The position numbers and the translations under genes are program-made. Below, in pieces: positions 1 through 12,379 of a stretch of DNA of 64,000 nt (its first letter is position 1; each line of letters starts with the position of its first letter). Source of the stretch: Alternaria dauci (taxonomy: Eukaryota > Ascomycota > Dothideomycetes > Pleosporales > Pleosporaceae); assembly GCF_042100115.1 (NCBI RefSeq), contig NC_091274.1, positions 1,674,001 to 1,738,000 on the forward strand, read 5' to 3'. Below the pieces are notes generated by a model. It was not told the origin of the DNA and made no database searches. It saw only the letters and a program-made list of their open reading frames with translations.

Positions 1-1622
1 GTTGTCGCAGTCGAGCCCAACGCCGTACAAAGACACCGCAACACCATCTTGGACTGTCTTCGTGATCCCGACATCAGTATCAGACGGCGAGCGCTCGACC
101 TCAGCTTCACTCTGATCAACGAGAGCAACGTGCGCGTCTTGATAAGAGAACTGCTCGCTTTCTTGGAAGTTGCCGACAATGAATTCAAGCCCGTCATGAC
201 CTCTCAAATCGGCATTGCGGCAGATCGCTTCGCACCAAACAAGAGATGGCACGTCGATACCATGCTGCGTGTTCTGAAACTCGTGAGTCTGCGATTCTTG
301 CTTGATGTGGATCTGACTAACTTGTGCATCAGGCCGGAAACTACGTTAAAGAGCAGATCTTGTCATCCTTTGTGCGACTAATTGCTACTACACCGGACCT
401 CCAAACCTACTCCGTACAAAAGTTATACGCCGCCCTCAAAGAAGATATTACACAGGAAGGTCTCACCCTGGCTGGTTCCTGGGTTATCGGAGAGTACGGT
501 GATGCGCTACTCAGAGGTGGTCAATACGAAGAGGAAGAACTTGTCAAGGAGGTCAAGGAGAGCGACATTGTCGATCTTTTTGAGACCATCCTCGGTAGCA
601 GTTACGCCGGTCTCGTCGTCCAACAGTACATTGTCACAGCTTCTATGAAACTAACGACACGTCTGAGCGACCCTGCTCAGATCGAACGTTTACGGCGGTT
701 ATTACAACGGTACTCTGCAAACCTCGATGTTGAGATCCAACAGCGTGCGGCTGAGTACGGAAACCTGTTTGGTCACGATCAAATTAGGAGAGGTGTTCTG
801 GAGAAGATGCCGCCTCCTGAAATTCGTGAGGAGTCACGAGTTTTGGGAGAAGCAACCAAGAAACGGCAGTCAAAGATCGCTAAGAAGAAGCCTGCGCAAG
901 CGGCAACGGAAGACTTGCTACTGGATTTGATGGGCGATGCGGGCCCATCAAACAGCATGAATGGAGTGGCTAATGGAACTCAACAGAGTCAGGATTTGCT
1001 TGCAGACATCATGGGCGGATCTTCGTCGCCACCTCAGACATCATCTCCAGCACCACAATCAAACGTAGCGAACATTATGGACCTCTTCAACTCTGGACCT
1101 AGCACCTCCCCAGCCCCAGCACAGTCGCGCGCGCCACCACAAGCAAACTCAATGGACCTTCTCGGCGGTCTCGGTGGCATGTCTTCACCTACATCACAAG
1201 CTCCAACGCCTGCAGTAGCTTCTGGTCCACCTGCGCATCCAGCATACAACAAGAATGATCTGCAGATCACGTTCCAGCTTAAGCGTGATGCCAACGCTGT
1301 GCAACTCCTCGCACGCTTCCGCAATACTGGGAGCTTTGGTCAGCTATCAGGTGTGAACCTACAGGCCGCCGTCCCGAAAAGCCAAAAGCTGCAACTGCAG
1401 CCTATCAGCACTAGCGAGTTAGAGGGAGGCCAAGATGCGACCCAGCAAATGAGGGTCACAGCTGTGAATGGGGTAAGTAGACATCACATACTTTTGTTAT
1501 AGATCTTATGCTAACCGACCTAGCCACCACCAGCGAGACTAAAGCTCCGACTCAAGATCAGTTACTCGGCAGGTGGAGGTGCTCCGGTAACAGAGCAGGT
1601 CGATTGGGCCGAGCCGACCTGA
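1..1622 (+). CDS. apl4: AP-1 complex subunit gamma (gamma-adaptin), 3' part
   Basis: Large subunit of the AP-1 clathrin adaptor, which sorts cargo between trans-Golgi and endosomes. The window opens inside the gene, in frame from base 1. Exons 1-282, 333-1472 and 1524-1622, both introns GT-AG and phase 0. The trunk is an alpha-solenoid (LRDPDISIRRRALDLSF, VKEQILSSFVRLIATTPDL, SWVIGEYGDALL), very like gamma-adaptins. A Pro/Ser/Ala-rich hinge follows, with short DLL/LLDLM-type patches (LLLDLMGD, DLLADIMG, MDLLGGLGG) that resemble clathrin-box motifs. The C-terminus is a gamma-ear domain (ITFQLKRDANAVQLLARFRN) ending VDWAEPT. The N-terminal half lies outside the window. Family call is firm; the final exon rests on splice sites and the ear-domain frame. 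Confidence 0.93.
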
Positions 1623-2688
1623 TTCGACAGCACACATTGGTAGTAGCGTCTTCAAGTAGCGAGCAGCATAGAGCAAATGACATACCCAGGCCATCATGAC
1701 ATGCACACAGCAGATGAAACAAGCGCACAACCTACCCGTGTGCTGAATCGCGCGAACATGTCCAACACTGAATAGGGAGCGGTTTGTCATGTACGAGCCA
1801 TGCGCTCTACGAACGCCCACTCTGTTCATGAAGAAGCGCTATAAATCACAATGGCCGATGCGGGATCGGCGCTCCGTTCGTATTTTCCGAGCAGCGGGGA
1901 TCACCCCGCTATTTCCAGGAACATGGACTTGCTAAGTGGCTCCACCCTTTTCGACACAAACATATCTCGACGCACTCTACAAGCATCTTGCCATGGGATC
2001 GCCTGTTCGCTTGAAACTTTCTTTTGTCGAAAAGCCAGAAGTTACGTCGACATCGCGATGACGGTAGCAGTTAATGATACGTGTTCAGGGATTAGCACAA
2101 AGTCAGGCAGACGCTCATGGATCGGCATCGTAGCACGCACAAGGGCCTGCATACTACAAACCTTACCAGCCACTCACTCTACCCCCAGCAGCGGTCACCC
2201 TGTCTAATCATGCGCTATCAACATACGTCCAAAGAGCTCAGTTGGCACTAGCACGAGGGGATCGTAGGTACCCAGCCTCTTATTATCCGCTACCAGAGCC
2301 TGTGTATGTTTGCGCAGAGCTACTACCTTCCACTTTCAGAGGTTACATGGATTTTTTGATGGTGCCCCAATGTACCCAAGATTATGGGCCCGCATGCGAG
2401 ACTTGCAGTAGAAAGTGAGCGTCATGCACTTGCTAATAGACAAGGCTTAGTAGGTATCAACTATGACCAGCCGCCCATTCTTTAAAACCCCTTCTTTTGC
2501 GCCTTGTCCCTGTGCTCTCGTCACCCGTTGGCGTTGGGCTTGGAGAGGACGTACATCCTTGTATGCCCCTGTCTTGTATCAAGCTGAACATCGACCGGCC
2601 CGAAAAGCGTTCCAAGCCTGCTCAACACGTTCATATAAATTACATTAGAAACCGCAAGCATCCGTAAACGAGGAACCGTTTGGCCGTT
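1623..2688. other. Intergenic, no supported gene
   Basis: About 1.07 kb between the adaptin stop and the GH47 start. It must hold the adaptin 3' UTR and the GH47 promoter. An ATG-started 118-codon frame at 1851-2207 has no recognisable domain, and I do not call it. No repeats seen. Confidence 0.6.
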
Positions 2689-4328
2689 ATGCATCTCACA
2701 TCTCTTGCGTTTGGAAGTGGTATCTTGTCGCTGGTGTCGGCTCTACCGTCGAATACCCCAGTAGATCTGCCGAAGAGACAGTATGAAGTCCCTCAACCAA
2801 CACATGGCTTACCTCCGTCGTCATCCGATGAGCGGGCACAGGCTGTGGTGGACGTTTTCAGGACCAGCTGGGACGGATACCGCAAGTATGCGTTCCCGAT
2901 GGACGAGCTAAGGCCTGTGAGCAACAACGGTAGTAACTCAAGGTATGTAATAGAGTCCAGTTCATGACGCGATCGCCGTGCTAAGAATGTCTTAGAAACG
3001 GGTGGGGAGCCTCCGCCGTGGATGCCCTCAGCACAGCGCTCATCATGGGCCAGAAAGACATTGTGAATGAGATCATAGAGTACATTCCTACCATCAACTG
3101 GGCGTTCACCGAGGACACTGTCTCTCTATTCGAAACCACCATTCGCTACCTTGGTGGTATGCTCTCTGGCTACGATCTGCTCATTGGCCCTTTGGCACAT
3201 CTGGCAGATGACCCAGCGAACGTGGAAGCCCTACTCACGCAGTCCATCAATTTGGCCAACAATCTCTCTTACGCGTTCGAAACACCATCAGGGGTGCCCT
3301 GGAACGTTCTTACGTTCAACAACCGAAGTAGCCTAGGATCAACAAACGGACTTGCAACTGTTGGTACACTGATCCTAGAATGGGTCCGCCTAGCCGATCT
3401 CTCTGGTAACCAAACGTATGCAGACCTGGTCGAAAAGGCAGAGCAATACCTCCTCCTCCCATCTCCAGACTTTGCCGAACCGTTCCCAGGGCTCTTAGGC
3501 TCCAGAATCAACGTCACCACAGGGCAGTTCACAAATGCACAAGGAGGATGGGTCGGCGGCTCTGACTCATTCTACGAATATCTGATCAAGATGTTCATCT
3601 ATGACCCACGCTATGTCTTCCTCAAGGAACGCTGGATCAAAGCAGCAGACAGCTCCATCGAATACCTAGCCTCCAACCCAGCACCCCGTCCAGACTTGAC
3701 CTTTCTCGCAGCCTACGAAAACACGACCCTCGATCTAACATCCCAACACCTCGCCTGTTTCGATGGCGGAAACTTCATTCTAGGCGGCCAAGTTCTAGAC
3801 AGACAAGATTACGTTGATTTTGGTCTTGAACTTGTCAACGGTTGCCATGAAACTTACGTCTCCACCGCAACGCGCATCGGTCCTGAGATCTTCTCCTGGA
3901 ACACTTCCGCTGTACCTGCAAATCAGACGGCCTTTTTCAACCGAGCCGGTTTCTTCATCGAGGATGCCGGGTACCAACTCCGTCCTGAAGTCATAGAGTC
4001 TTACTACTACGCCTACCGCGCGACTTCGGATCCAAAGTATCAGGAATGGGCATGGGATGCGTTGGTGTCAATCAACGCGACGACGAGGGTTGGCAGCGGC
4101 TACAGCTCGATCCAAGATGTAAATGTCGTTGGAGGCGGGGGTTACACTGATTTTCAGGAGAGCTTTTGGTTTGCAGAGGTGTTGAAGTATAGCTTTGCTA
4201 TCCAGGCGGGGGACGCAGAGTGGCAGGTTAGTAAGGATGGGGTAAATGAGTGGGTCTACAATACTGAGGCGCATCCGGTCAGGGTCTATGGGGGTGGGAA
4301 TACGAAGAGGGGGCTTGCTGGACTATAG
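2689..4328 (+). CDS. Secreted class I alpha-1,2-mannosidase (GH47)
   Basis: Glycoside hydrolase family 47; trims alpha-1,2-linked mannose from N-glycans, Ca2+-dependent. Exons 2689-2942 and 2996-4328 join to 528 residues, usual for secreted fungal members. The N-terminus (MHLTSLAFGSGILSLVSALP) is a signal peptide followed by a KR dibasic site, so it is probably secreted or in the secretory lumen. Hallmarks in order: FRTSWDGYRKYAFPMDEL, NGWGASAVDALSTALIMG, GGWVGGSDSFYEYLIKMF (class I signature), FIEDAGYQLRPEVIESYYYA, and VYNTEAHPVRV near the C-terminus, where the Thr of NTEAHP is the usual calcium ligand. Several N-x-S/T sequons are present. The open frame could also begin at a TTG at 2680, but the ATG at 2689 gives the cleaner signal peptide. 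Confidence 0.93.
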
Positions 4329-4459
4329 GTCTGAGGATTCTTCAGAGACGTGTGGGATGTGAAGACGTGGAGCGACTTGCGACTTGTTACAGAATAGTCT
4401 TCTTGGCGGTTGGGCGCCGGGTATATGATGCAGGTATACGTAGTGTGCTGTGCCATAAG

Positions 4460-5418
4460 CTACTCAAAGAAACCACCGTCACTCTCTTCTGCTTCTTCTT
4501 GGGCTTGGACACCAAGTGCCCTCCTCTCGCGACGATTCTTGGCAGCAGCTAGCTTCTCTTCCACTCTCTTCTCCTTGAGTTTGACAGCTCGCTGCGGCTG
4601 CGACTGCTCTTTCACCTTCTTTTCTTTCTTCGGCACAGGAGCAGGCATATCCTCTTTCCGATTCCTGAGTGCATCCAACGTGCCTTTTTCCATGGCCTCC
4701 TCGATAGTTTTCCACATATCCAAATCGCCTTTTGGTCCGTCGACGTCCCGGTTCGCCTTGTCATCGACATGTTCCTCAACTGCATCGTCTGAGTCTGAGG
4801 CTTTGGTCTTCTTGAACGTTGGGTACAAGGATGCGTAGGGCTTCAGGAGCGGGTAGTAGATGGAGTAGTTGACGTCGACTTCGGCGTTGTGTACTTTTTC
4901 TGCCAGATGCTGTTTCTTCGCTTCGTCTTCCTCTGTCTCGCGCTCCTTCTTTAGCTTCTTCAGTATTCTCGTAGCCTTTTGACGGTCTGCTGCGCGTTAG
5001 CAATCGCTCTGGGCTGAAATCTTTTGTGCATTGGGGTGAATCGTGACGTACCAAAGAAGCGTATGTGATGATACTTGCCGATGATCTTCTTCCGGTATTC
5101 AGCTGCCCTGGTAGACTCGAGCTTCTCTTGTAGCTCATGCTGACAAGCTTCGAGCTCCCTCTCCCTCTCTATCCGATTGCTCGCCGACATCTTGTGGTCG
5201 CCTACATTGTCAACATGCGCGAGTAGTCGCCTCAAGTCGCGTATCCGGCTCTTAAGCGCGTGTGTGCTGGTACTCTGGTCGATGTCGCTCGAAACGTGCG
5301 GCCGCTTCTTTGGTTTGGCGTGGCTTTGTCCGGGCTTAAAGGCGCGATGTTTCTTGAAGGGTTTGGGTGCAGAGGCAGAGGATTCGGTCGCATCGGCATG
5401 CTTGCGCTTTTGCGACAT
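4460..5418 (-). CDS. efg1: rRNA-processing protein EFG1
   Basis: Nucleolar factor for early 18S rRNA maturation. Coding exons are 5418-5052 then 4986-4460, with one GT-AG intron (4987-5051); 297 residues. The N-terminus is very basic (MSQKRKHADATE, KPFKKHRAFKPGQ, KPKKRPHV). The family core is a coiled coil: LKSRIRDLRRLLAHVDN, ELEACQHELQEKLESTRAAE, then GKYHHIRFFDRQKATRILKK across the splice junction, and VDVNYSIYYPLLKPYASLYP. The acidic/basic tail ends ESDGGFFE. I chose the ATG at 5418; the frame stays open upstream only through a TTG at 5544. It is head-to-head with the Mios-like gene, with 328 bp between the two ATGs. Convergent with GH47 (131 bp between stops). Confidence 0.9.
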
Positions 5419-5746
5419 ACTGGCTGGCTGAGAATATATGGATTGTGATTTGTTAGTCGGCTGCGGAAATCTTTGGGATCGAAGCAAGGGAAGTTTTAGT
5501 GGGGCGGCAGAATTAAGGTTACTAGACCGCCTGATGCGCGCCAAGTGAGATCACGCGTTGGGCGTTCATCCACACTCTCCGACCCTGCATGATAGCGCAG
5601 CGTAGCCAAGTGTACTACAACATGCGCACCGCATTCTTTGCTCCAAGTCCCCTCAGCCAATACATCGTGGACTCATATTGCCTTGCTGCTGGACCCTGGC
5701 CTTCCAGTATCGCGACATCCCGAGGTCGCGATAGTTAGCCAGTGAT
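5419..5746. promoter_or_regulatory. Divergent promoter region efg1 / sea4
   Basis: 328 bp between two divergent ATGs, so it must carry both promoters. I see no clear TATA box; this fits a housekeeping pair. Position is direct; regulatory role is inferred. Confidence 0.5.
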
Positions 5747-8700
5747 ATGGAAGCTGCAATAAGATGGTCACCACACTCTACACGAGACAATCCTCGGTTC
5801 TTAATCATCGACGTGGCGGGTAATCGACTGCGCCTGTGCCAGATTGAGGAATTAAGTAAGAGCAAGGTCAATTACAAGCAAATATGTATCCGAGATAAGC
5901 TTCCAAACTACACGGCCTTCGACTGGTCTAAGAAGGATCCGAGTGTAGTCGCTGTCGGCTCTGCTTCTGGGGAGGCTACTTTGGTTACTTTGGACCCGGA
6001 AAAGCCAGATACAGAGTACATCCACTCGTTCTCTATCAGGCACCAACGAAAGTGCAACTCTATTGCTTTCAGCACTAAGAATCTACTTGCTACTGGGCTG
6101 GACAGGGTCAGAAACGATGTCTGCCTCAACATTTACGATATGAACGACTCCCGAATCACTGCCAAAGACGAACCGTACAAGAAGTTGGCAAGTTCTGAGG
6201 CAATTTCTAGTATTAAGTTCTTCAACGGACAGCCCGATATGCTTGTCGCGGGCGTTTCAAGACAATGCGTGCGCATCTATGACCTTAGAGGTGAGTGAGA
6301 AACAAACAAACAAACACACCCTTGCTCATTCTCTACAGATTCTAGTACGGCGGGTATTGCGCAATTTCAAACGCGCCAGGTGCACAATATTGCTATAGAC
6401 CCGCTGGACGAAAATTATTTCCTGTCAGCGGGTACAGCAGGTGATCCTACTGTGACTCTTTGGGACATACGCTCCGTCAAGCAGCGAGTAGCTGCCAACG
6501 ACACTACAAGTAGCGGTGCGGTGCTAGACTTCAAGCCAGTGGTGGATAATTCACAATCGGCATCCATATGGAGTCTTCGGTACTCGGGCACCAAGAGAGG
6601 AATGTTTGGAGTGCTTGCCAATACGGGAGAATTCAAGATTGTTGAATTAGCGCAGCATTCTCATCAACCTCTCGAGACAGCAGACACACCCTTCGCTCGA
6701 GCATGGGCGTCACCGTACTACACCAAAGCTTCACATCATCTACGTTATCCTTCATACGATAAGAACCATCGGCAAGATGACAAAGAACGCATCGTGGCAT
6801 ACGACTTTATCACCGCTGGGAACCCTGTTAGCGGGCAATGCGCGTTAGCCCTGCATTCAAACCGGGAAGTGGAAGTACTCAAAGTGCCGCCTCCGCCTCC
6901 TCGTCTCAATGTCAGCGCGTTGGAAGAGATATACAAAGACCGTACCTGCATCGCTAGGCCTACTTCACCGTATGGTACGGTAGCAGATGACCTGATACAG
7001 GTACAGAACAGAGCGTTGGGCGAGAAGTACGATATTGAACACGACCACAAGATCAACCTCTCCGCCAGTGTTGACAGGCTTAGCCTCAGCAACAGCCAAA
7101 GAAGCCTACCCCTTCTGTCAACAAAGCACCCCAGCCACCACATGCACAAGGACCTTCTCAATCTTGCCTATCCTGACTTTAAAGTACCTCTCGCCGATTA
7201 CCTCGCCGTCCTCCAGGCCCCCAAACGACGTGTTCAAGAGGGTTACTCTCTGGATTGTGCTAAAAACAAAGTCATTGTTCACAACGACCCCTGGCTGGTC
7301 GATGTGTGGACACTAATTGATCGCATGGATGCGCACGCTGCAGAAGATGGTATGGTGGGCAATGGTCTCGATCTCAAGTATCTGGGAGTTAGCTCAATTT
7401 GGGCAAATGAATTGACAATGTACGACGAGAGACTCATTGATCCAGACACAAAGACAAGCCATGAGATGTTCAGCGGTGCAGTTAAAGAGATAGTTGAGGC
7501 CATGGAGTTTCCTACTTTCGAAGGCGTCAGTACAGAGTACCCGGAGAATAGGCAACTGTGTCTCAGCCTCTGCGGCTGGTCTCTCAATGAAGCTGGCGTA
7601 GAGCAAAATTGCCAACGGCTTATCGACGAAGGCGAGATATATAAAGCTATCGTTCTCGCCGTTTTCCAGGGCCACAAAGATATCGCTTTAAATCTCCTCA
7701 GGTCCAGCCTCATCAACAAGAATCTCCCACAAGATGATATTGGCCTTGCAGCCGTCATTGCCTGCGCCTCCCCTTTTTCTGGCGTCTCAGCTGAGCAAAG
7801 AGAAGCCTGCGCCTGGATGGCTGACATGACAAGCAACGCATACTTAAAATCCCTCCTCACCTACTTCATAACTGGAGATTGGTCAAGTGTTGTTCACATG
7901 CCGCAACTATCCATGTCAGACCGCGTAGCGGTCGCATTGAAATACCTTCCGGACCCGCACCTCTCCGACTTCCTCAGAACAGCCGAGAACGCCGCAACAA
8001 GCCAAGGCGACATCTCTGCCCTTCTCCTAACCGGCCTAACAACGCGTTCCCTCTCCCTCCTCCAGACCCACATCTCCCACCACCCCACTACGGGCCTCCA
8101 AAATGCCGTCTTACTCCTCTCGCGTGCCTGCCCACTCTACATCCAAGACCCGCGCTGGACCCTCTGGAAGGACATGTACCTTGAGCAACAACAAGTATGG
8201 CGTACGTACCTCGAGCGCACACGCTACATCAAAGAGCACAATTTGCTCAGCGTGACGCGCGAGGGGCGTAGTGTGAACAAGCCCAGTCAACCCAGCCTAG
8301 CATTACGTTGTCTGAATTGCCAGCAGAATCTTGCGTTGAGGAAGGACCCAAGGAACAGCACAAGAAGATTACTCCCTACTACCAACCAACATAGTGGTGG
8401 TGGTGGTGGAAATAACAACGCCCCATCTACAGCGACGACAACACATCGCGCAACGCCTTCTTTATCCTTTGGTGGCGGCGGCGGTGGTGGTGGTGGTGGT
8501 AAACCCATTCAGTCTTCAAAATCTTCCAGCACACCTGGCCTACATTGCCCCAACTGTAAGGCGCAGATGCCGAGATGTGCATTGTGCATGTTGTGGTTGG
8601 GGTCACCGGACCCGAGCAAACAAGGGGCGTATGAAACACTCAAGGGAGAGGACAAGGAGGCGAGGATGATGGTCTTTTGCATGAATTGTACACATGGGTT

Positions 8701-8788
8701 TCATGGACATCATGCTAGGGATTGGTTTGCCAGACATGCCATGTGTCCCGTACCGGACTGTGGATGTATGTGTGGGTTAATGAAATGA
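5747..8788 (+). CDS. sea4: Mios/Sea4-like subunit of the SEA (GATOR2) complex
   Basis: WD40 beta-propeller protein with a C-terminal RING-like zinc module, like human MIOS and yeast Sea4, members of GATOR2/SEACAT, which relays amino-acid status to TORC1 at the vacuole. Exons 5747-6290 and 6339-8788; 997 residues (MIOS is near 875, Sea4 just over 1000). The N-terminal half has propeller strands (NYTAFDWSKKDPSVVAVGSA, DPTVTLWDIRSVKQR, SIWSLRYSGTKRGMFGVL); the middle is helical alpha-solenoid. The C-terminus has paired cysteines (LRCLNCQQNL, HCPNCKAQMPRCALCMLWLG) and a final RING-like set (FCMNCTHGFHGHHARDW, CPVPDCGCMCG). A low-complexity linker carries two poly-Gly runs. The single intron contains an (AAAC)4 tract. 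Confidence 0.88.
6300..6316 (+). repeat. (AAAC)n microsatellite inside the sea4 intron
   Basis: Four AAAC units directly after the 5' splice site of the only sea4 intron. Simple repeat, no function implied. Confidence 0.7.
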
Positions 8789-9256
8789 AGCTGAAGGGTT
8801 GACTGAAGCAAGTCTGTTAGTCTGTTTCAGTCCATGAATACACTGGTGGTAGGGAAGCACAGCACACAAGGTGTGACGGAGTGTAGCAAGTAGTGTGGGG
8901 GTAGTGGAATTGTGTTTTTAATAAGTTGTGTGGCCCTTGTATCTGTGATGCTCTTGACTTGGAAATATGGGTATCTTTGTATATTTTCCCCATACCGCCC
9001 ATTGTACCAAAATACTAAATAAACGCGTAAAGGGTATAATCGCCACCAATGTGCGTCCTATCAAGACCAACCGTCCAATTCTGCGTCGTCTGCAGGAACA
9101 GTAATTTCCTATAGCGCCGCTAGAGATGCTAAAAAAAGACTAATAACGCCTCCCAAACTCCTCTACATATGCTGAAGAGACGACTGCGAGGATTTACAGT
9201 CGGCGATGCCGATGCCTAGGAATGCAGAGACATTTATAGGCAGAGTTGACAATTCC
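8789..9256. other. Convergent 3' regions, no gene
   Basis: Space between the facing stops of the sea4 and grr1 genes. It should hold both 3' UTRs. AT-richer than the flanking exons; no ORF or repeat of note. Confidence 0.6.
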
Positions 9257-11172
9257 CTAGTCTTGCCCTGCCATCTCACTGTCATTGCCAAATTCGTCAT
9301 CCTCGTCAATGGCCATTATGTTTGCTTGTGCTGTAACCACAACCATGTTGTCACCATCTTCATCCTCATGGTACATGGTACCGTCGTTGAGAGTGAAAGC
9401 GTCTTCTTCGTTGTCAACATCGTCTCTGCCATTGGTGTTCATGAAGACGCGAAGGCGTTGTACGCCAACACCGCTAAAGACACAAAAGACTTCACGCTGG
9501 TGGTCATTGAATTCCGGAGGCGCTTCACGGCAGAAGGCGAGAAGGTCGTCGCGAAGGAAAGCTTGGACGCCGGTGAGCGAGAGATGCGTCAGGCGGGGGC
9601 AATTGTTGAGGAGCGCGTGTATGCCCTATGCATGTTAGTAAAGGTACCATGTTTGCTACGAGGAGAGAGAGGACTTACGGCCAGGGAGAGATTGGTGCAG
9701 TAGCTAAGATGCACTCTCTCGAGTACGCTAGGTGCGATGGGTCCACTGGATCCAATCTGCTTCGGTTTGGCCAATGCGAGTATGCTGCGATCTGTAATGG
9801 CAGCACACTTGACCAGGCCAATACGCTTGAGCTTGGGGAGAGCAGCGAGTTGCATGACCGAGGCGTCGGTGAGAGCGGTACAGCATGCGAGATCAATGTA
9901 CCGTATGCGGTTGCATAGCTTGACCAACTGCGCGACACCGACGTCGGTGATACGTGAGCAGTGGCCCAAATGTATGTAGTGAAGGTTCTTGCCCAGACGA
10001 GTTATAGCCATGACGGCTCTGTCTGTGATGTTGCGACACTTGGCCAGGACCAGATTGCGAAGTCGCGGAGCTGCGGAGACTATCTTCTGAACACCGGAAT
10101 CCTGTAGTTCGTCGCAGCCGGTAAGGTCTAGGATACGCAAGCAGTCGTAGGCAGCCTCGGCTGGGAGGCGAAGAAAGGCCTGATCTGTAATCTTGGAGCA
10201 GTGAGCCAAGCGCAACTCACGGAGGTTGGGGCCTTCGGTGATGAGGGTAGTGATGGAGGCGTCGTCGAGGTTCTTGCAATCGTGAAGGTCGATTTCCAGA
10301 ATGTAGCGGCAGTTGCTAGCAAAAGCGATGATACTCCTGTCACTAAGCTGAGAGCATCCATTCAACTTCAGACGCTTCAGATGTCGGCAGTTATTGGCAA
10401 CAGCCTCAAGCGAAGCGTCTGTTATCTTCTTGCAGTTTGTGATGTTGAGACCCTGCAAGCGGACTGCGTGCTTGGCTAGGGCAAGCATGGACCTGTCGGT
10501 GATGGATTCGACGTTGGTAATGTCCAGGGCGAGCAAGTAGCGGTTATCGACGAGCATGGCCTCGAGACTCAGGTCCGTCAACTTTGTGCAGTTGGTCAGC
10601 GTCAGGCGCTCGACTCGCTTGCAACTTGAGAGAGGCTTCAGTGTACCGTCGCTGACGTCGGAGCCCAGAGCGGCCAAGTTCAGGCGCTTGATCAAACTGC
10701 TGTAGTCAAAGAAGCTGTTAACACTCTGGACGGTCTTTATGACGCTCTTGACATTGGACCATTTGCTTGTCGAGGGCCGGTGCCACAGCAGGCCGACGCT
10801 GTTTCCTGCCCATGTCTTGGACACGAGCATGCAGTTCTTGAGGTCGGCGGGGGACGAGAGCTTGGCGAAGACGGCGATGATGAGCTCGGCGGGTAGGCGG
10901 GAAACGGGCGAGATGCGGTTCTGCTCTTGGATGGCGCGCCGGCGAGCGTCATCGTCCGAGTCTGGCGATAGCGAGGGCGCGAGTGACGACAGTGAGTCGT
11001 TGGACTGCATCATGATGGAGTCCTTGTCTTCTTCGTCATCGTAGCCGCGCTCTGGAGAGGTCGAGGCGGAAGAGTCGGAGCGCGAGGTGCTGGCCTCTCT
11101 CTGGCGTTGTCGTGGTGCGCGCGTGGTGTGGCCTTGTAGGACGCGATCGAGTCCTATATGTCGGGCCAGCAT
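9257..11172 (-). CDS. grr1: F-box/LRR protein, SCF ubiquitin ligase receptor GRR1
   Basis: Substrate receptor of an SCF ubiquitin ligase; yeast Grr1 controls G1 cyclin turnover and nutrient signalling. Exons 11172-9679 and 9625-9257 (intron 9626-9678, GT-AG, phase 0); 620 residues, normal for filamentous fungi. Residues 1-85 are Ser/acidic and disordered. The F-box lies near 88-135 (RISPVSRLPAELIIAVFAKL, SKTWAGNSVGLLWHRP). About a dozen AMN1-type leucine-rich repeats follow (for example LTNCTKLTDLSLEAML, LNGCSQLSDRSIIAFA, LGHCSRITDVGVAQLV). The second exon gives the conserved LLNNCPRLTHLSLTGVQAFL, then an acidic tail rich in D/E. The frame is open to a TTG at 11196; the ATG at 11172 is chosen. 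Confidence 0.93.
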
Positions 11173-11449
11173 ATCGGTGGTGGTCGAGAGTCGCAAACAA
11201 TCGGGTGATTATTCCACCAAGTTGAGGTTGGGGTTGAGGTTAAAGGAAGCTGTCGCGGGTGTGTGTATGTGTGTGTGCGTGTGCAAATAGGGCGATCCAA
11301 GGTGCACGATGGGAGTAGTGGTGGTAGGCGGCGGTGGGCGGGTGTGCTGGTCAGCCGGCTTCACTCTACGCATACAACAAACACTCTGCAGTGTCTTTTG
11401 GTCAGTGAAAGAAGCGTCTGGATTCTTTCACGCTCCTGAAAATGGGGAC

Positions 11450-11479
11450 AGGCGAGGCGAGGCGAGGCGAGGCGAGGCG
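11450..11479. repeat. (AGGCG)6 tandem pentamer
   Basis: Six perfect head-to-tail AGGCG units in the intergenic region between grr1 and the kinase gene. A candidate length-variable marker. Confidence 0.9.
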
Positions 11480-12051
11480 GCAAGACACGACACAAGAGTG
11501 TTTGGAGGTAGAGAGGGAAGCAAGTCGTCTGGGCAGTCATGAGTGGGTCGCTGCCCATCGTCGCATCCCGCCAAGGTCCTTCCCTGCACCTCCCCCTCTC
11601 CACTGCTCTTGGACTGCAGGGCAAACACTTCACACCATGGTATTCATCGGCATCACGGCTGCAACCAGCCCCGACCAGCCATGACCACCACCCTACAGTA
11701 CCGTCATATGACATGGCCGCGTCCAAGTCGCGTCCATGCAAGCACGCTGGCGTCTGACTGGATGTCCCTTCACAGTTGGCTTTGGGTCACGCTTCCTGGC
11801 CACGTTGTGCAGTGGCAACAATGACCGTATCACATGACCAAGTATGTACATCACGTCCATGCAAGCTACACGTATGCAAAATGTTTCGTCGACTATCTCG
11901 ACATGTTGTTTCTGCCCAATCAAGACATGTGGAGTGCAGGCACGAGTACTTTGCCGAATAAAGTGTTTCCGCTTGGCGCTACAAGTCGATACTATGGCTC
12001 TGCTCGAGTCTGCTAGAGGTAGACAAGCCGTCGTGCTAGGGGCAGAGGGAT

Positions 12052-12066
12052 AAATATATATATATA
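12052..12066. repeat. (TA)n microsatellite
   Basis: Run of about seven TA units about 320 bp upstream of the kinase ATG. Confidence 0.8.
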
Positions 12067-12379
12067 GACACATGTATGCACGAATACGTCTGCATTCGGC
12101 GTAGGAGAAGACCAAGCGTCGTCGTCGTCGTTGTCTAAAGATGGTGTAGATTGTGACGTTGTCTCGAGGTGGCTTCGTCCATGCGCTCGTGGTTGCAAGG
12201 GTCCGTTCACTACTGTACCATCACAAGCATCTCCAGGCATGCCACCTTTGCTCACCCTCCCCCACCCCGTCCCCTTTCTTGCGTCCGAGAAGTAGCCCTG
12301 CCGAACCGTTTGCCAGTTCGATGCGCAAGATATAGCTTTGTCGCTGTCGTGCACCGCAGCAGCCTCCCTCACCGCCCAA

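Larger units (their letters stand above)
11173..12379. promoter_or_regulatory. Divergent promoter region grr1 / actin-regulating kinase
   Basis: 1.2 kb between two divergent ATGs. It contains simple repeats: a GT-rich tract near 11257-11285, a pentamer array at 11450-11479, a TA run near 12053-12066 and CGTCGT repeats near 12117-12130. It must contain both promoters and probably long 5' UTRs. Several short frames occur here but none resembles protein. Confidence 0.5.

Noticed and set aside
1851..2207. 118-codon ATG-started frame
   Set aside because: Composition and sequence look random, no family resemblance, no splice context.
9206..9703. 165-codon plus-strand frame overlapping grr1
   Set aside because: Antisense shadow of the acidic tail and last LRR exon of grr1.
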